The notes under the pieces are model-generated. The model saw only the letters and a program-made list of their open reading frames with translations. It did not search any database and was not told the origin of the DNA. From assembly GCA_964445695.1 (NCBI GenBank), contig CAYULF010000004.1, forward strand, positions 248,001 through 312,000: 64,000 bases of DNA, read 5' to 3'. This document shows positions 63,316-64,000 of the stretch, piece by piece (position 1 is the first letter of the stretch; each line of letters starts with the position of its first letter). Source of the stretch: JAUIKM01 sp964445695. Lineage in GTDB: Bacteria; Bacteroidota; Ignavibacteria; Kapaibacteriales; UBA7675. The translations under genes and the position numbers were made by a program.

Positions 63316-64000
63316 ATGGATGCCTCCATTTTGAGCGTCAGTACGCTGACGCGTTCCATTCAACAGACACTCGAACAAAATTTCAGCCGGCTAAGCGTCA
63401 GCGGCGAACTCTCCAACTACAAACAGCACAGTTCCGGTCACAGGTATTTTACGCTCAAGGATGCACGTGCGCAGATAAGCTGCACGATGTGGAAAAGCCG
63501 GCCCTTGCGTTTTGCGCCGGCCAACGGCATGCAGGTTCTCGTGAGCGGCAGCGTGACGGTCTATCCGCCGCGCGGCAACTACCAGCTGGACTGCGCAAGC
63601 ATGCGCCCGCTCGGCCTGGGCGACCTGCAGATCGCTTTTGAGGCTCTTAAACGCGCGCTCTACGACGAAGGGCTGTTTGACGCCGCGCACAAAAAACCTC
63701 TGCCCAGGTTTCCGCGGCGCATCGGCGTAATCACGTCGGCCACCGGCGCGGCTATTCGCGACATTTCCACCACGCTGGAGCGGCGCATGCCCGCCGCCGA
63801 AATGGTGGTACGCCCCGCCGCGGTGCAGGGTGCGGAGGCGGCGCCCGACCTGGTACGCGCACTTAAGCAACTGGATGCGGCCGGCGTGGATGTGATCATC
63901 ATCGGCCGCGGCGGCGGATCGATCGAAGATCTATGGGCATTTAACACGGAAGAGGTGGCGCGCGCCATTTTTGCCTGCCGGACACCGATTATAGCCGCCG
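63316..64000 (+). CDS. xseA: Exodeoxyribonuclease VII large subunit (partial, 3' end outside window)
   Basis: Frame from the ATG at 63316 to the last base, 228 whole codons in the window; the usual length is ~400. N-terminal OB-fold: SVSTLTRSIQQTLEQNF, ELSNYKQHSSGHRYFTLKDA and ISCTMWKSRPLRFAPANGMQ, then VYPPRGNYQLD. Catalytic domain begins RRIGVITSATGAAIRDISTT and VIIIGRGGGSIEDLWAFN, both signatures of XseA. It degrades single-stranded DNA with XseB. Divergent from ispF with 119 bases between. Confidence 0.95.
   Translation, partial: MDASILSVSTLTRSIQQTLEQNFSRLSVSGELSNYKQHSSGHRYFTLKDARAQISCTMWKSRPLRFAPANGMQVLVSGSVTVYPPRGNYQLDCASMRPLGLGDLQIAFEALKRALYDEGLFDAAHKKPLPRFPRRIGVITSATGAAIRDISTTLERRMPAAEMVVRPAAVQGAEAAPDLVRALKQLDAAGVDVIIIGRGGGSIEDLWAFNTEEVARAIFACRTPIIAA

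Overview
The window is a chromosomal contig of moderate GC (about 55-57% by eye), with most genes on the minus strand. Several features point to the Bacteroidota/FCB group. There is a trypsin-like protease with a type IX secretion C-terminal sorting domain, many lipoproteins and OM beta-barrels, a FecA-like TonB receptor, a GWxTD-domain protein, a DUF4292 lipoprotein beside an LptD, a LytS-type kinase with Reg_prop propeller, and a promoter matching TTTG-N21-TAnnTTTG. A Kapabacteria/Ignavibacteria/Rhodothermota-like relative is as likely as a classical Bacteroidetes; nothing here fixes the phylum.

Layout. 1-8 kb is core: ComEC (cut by the left edge), ribosomal protein L28 with its terminator, then an envelope operon (TPR lipoprotein, DUF4292 lipoprotein, LptD). 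8-20.3 kb is an accessory region. It has a 1170-residue glycine-rich/coiled-coil protein with a possible pore-forming hairpin, followed by a SUKH-type immunity gene and a DUF4926 gene. Next come a T9SS serine protease and a fibre-like secreted protein, then an AT-rich cluster of small immunity-like genes (Imm11-like and two unknowns). 20.3-26.7 kb has a kinase-like/BamA-barrel fusion, a small membrane protein, MsrB, a MATE/ANKH-like transporter and a GT2 glycosyltransferase.

26.9-29.8 kb is repeat-rich. A family of hairpins with a conserved loop and covarying stems surrounds a 100-N assembly gap. A barrel protein with an Asp/Cys-rich insert follows, then a 206-bp perfect direct repeat. 29.8-37.1 kb is a signalling block: LytTR regulator, propeller histidine kinase, META-like lipoprotein, anti-sigma/coiled-coil/barrel fusion and ECF sigma factor. 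37.7-43.5 kb holds OM and secreted proteins, an FAD oxidoreductase and a GT-C enzyme. 43.7-47.9 kb is a metal-uptake operon with its own promoter. 48.5-64 kb returns to housekeeping: DinB, a CHAP-like pseudoenzyme, MBL hydrolase, lipoproteins, CNNM transporter, transketolase-like enzyme with MarR, SrkA-like kinase, GWxTD protein, RuvX, PAS kinase, IspF and XseA (cut by the right edge).

The best candidates for something undescribed are the covarying hairpin family at 26.93-27.46 kb, the glycine-rich/alpha-PFT-like protein with its immunity-like neighbours, the secreted kinase-like/BamA fusion, and the anti-sigma factor that seems to end in an outer-membrane barrel.
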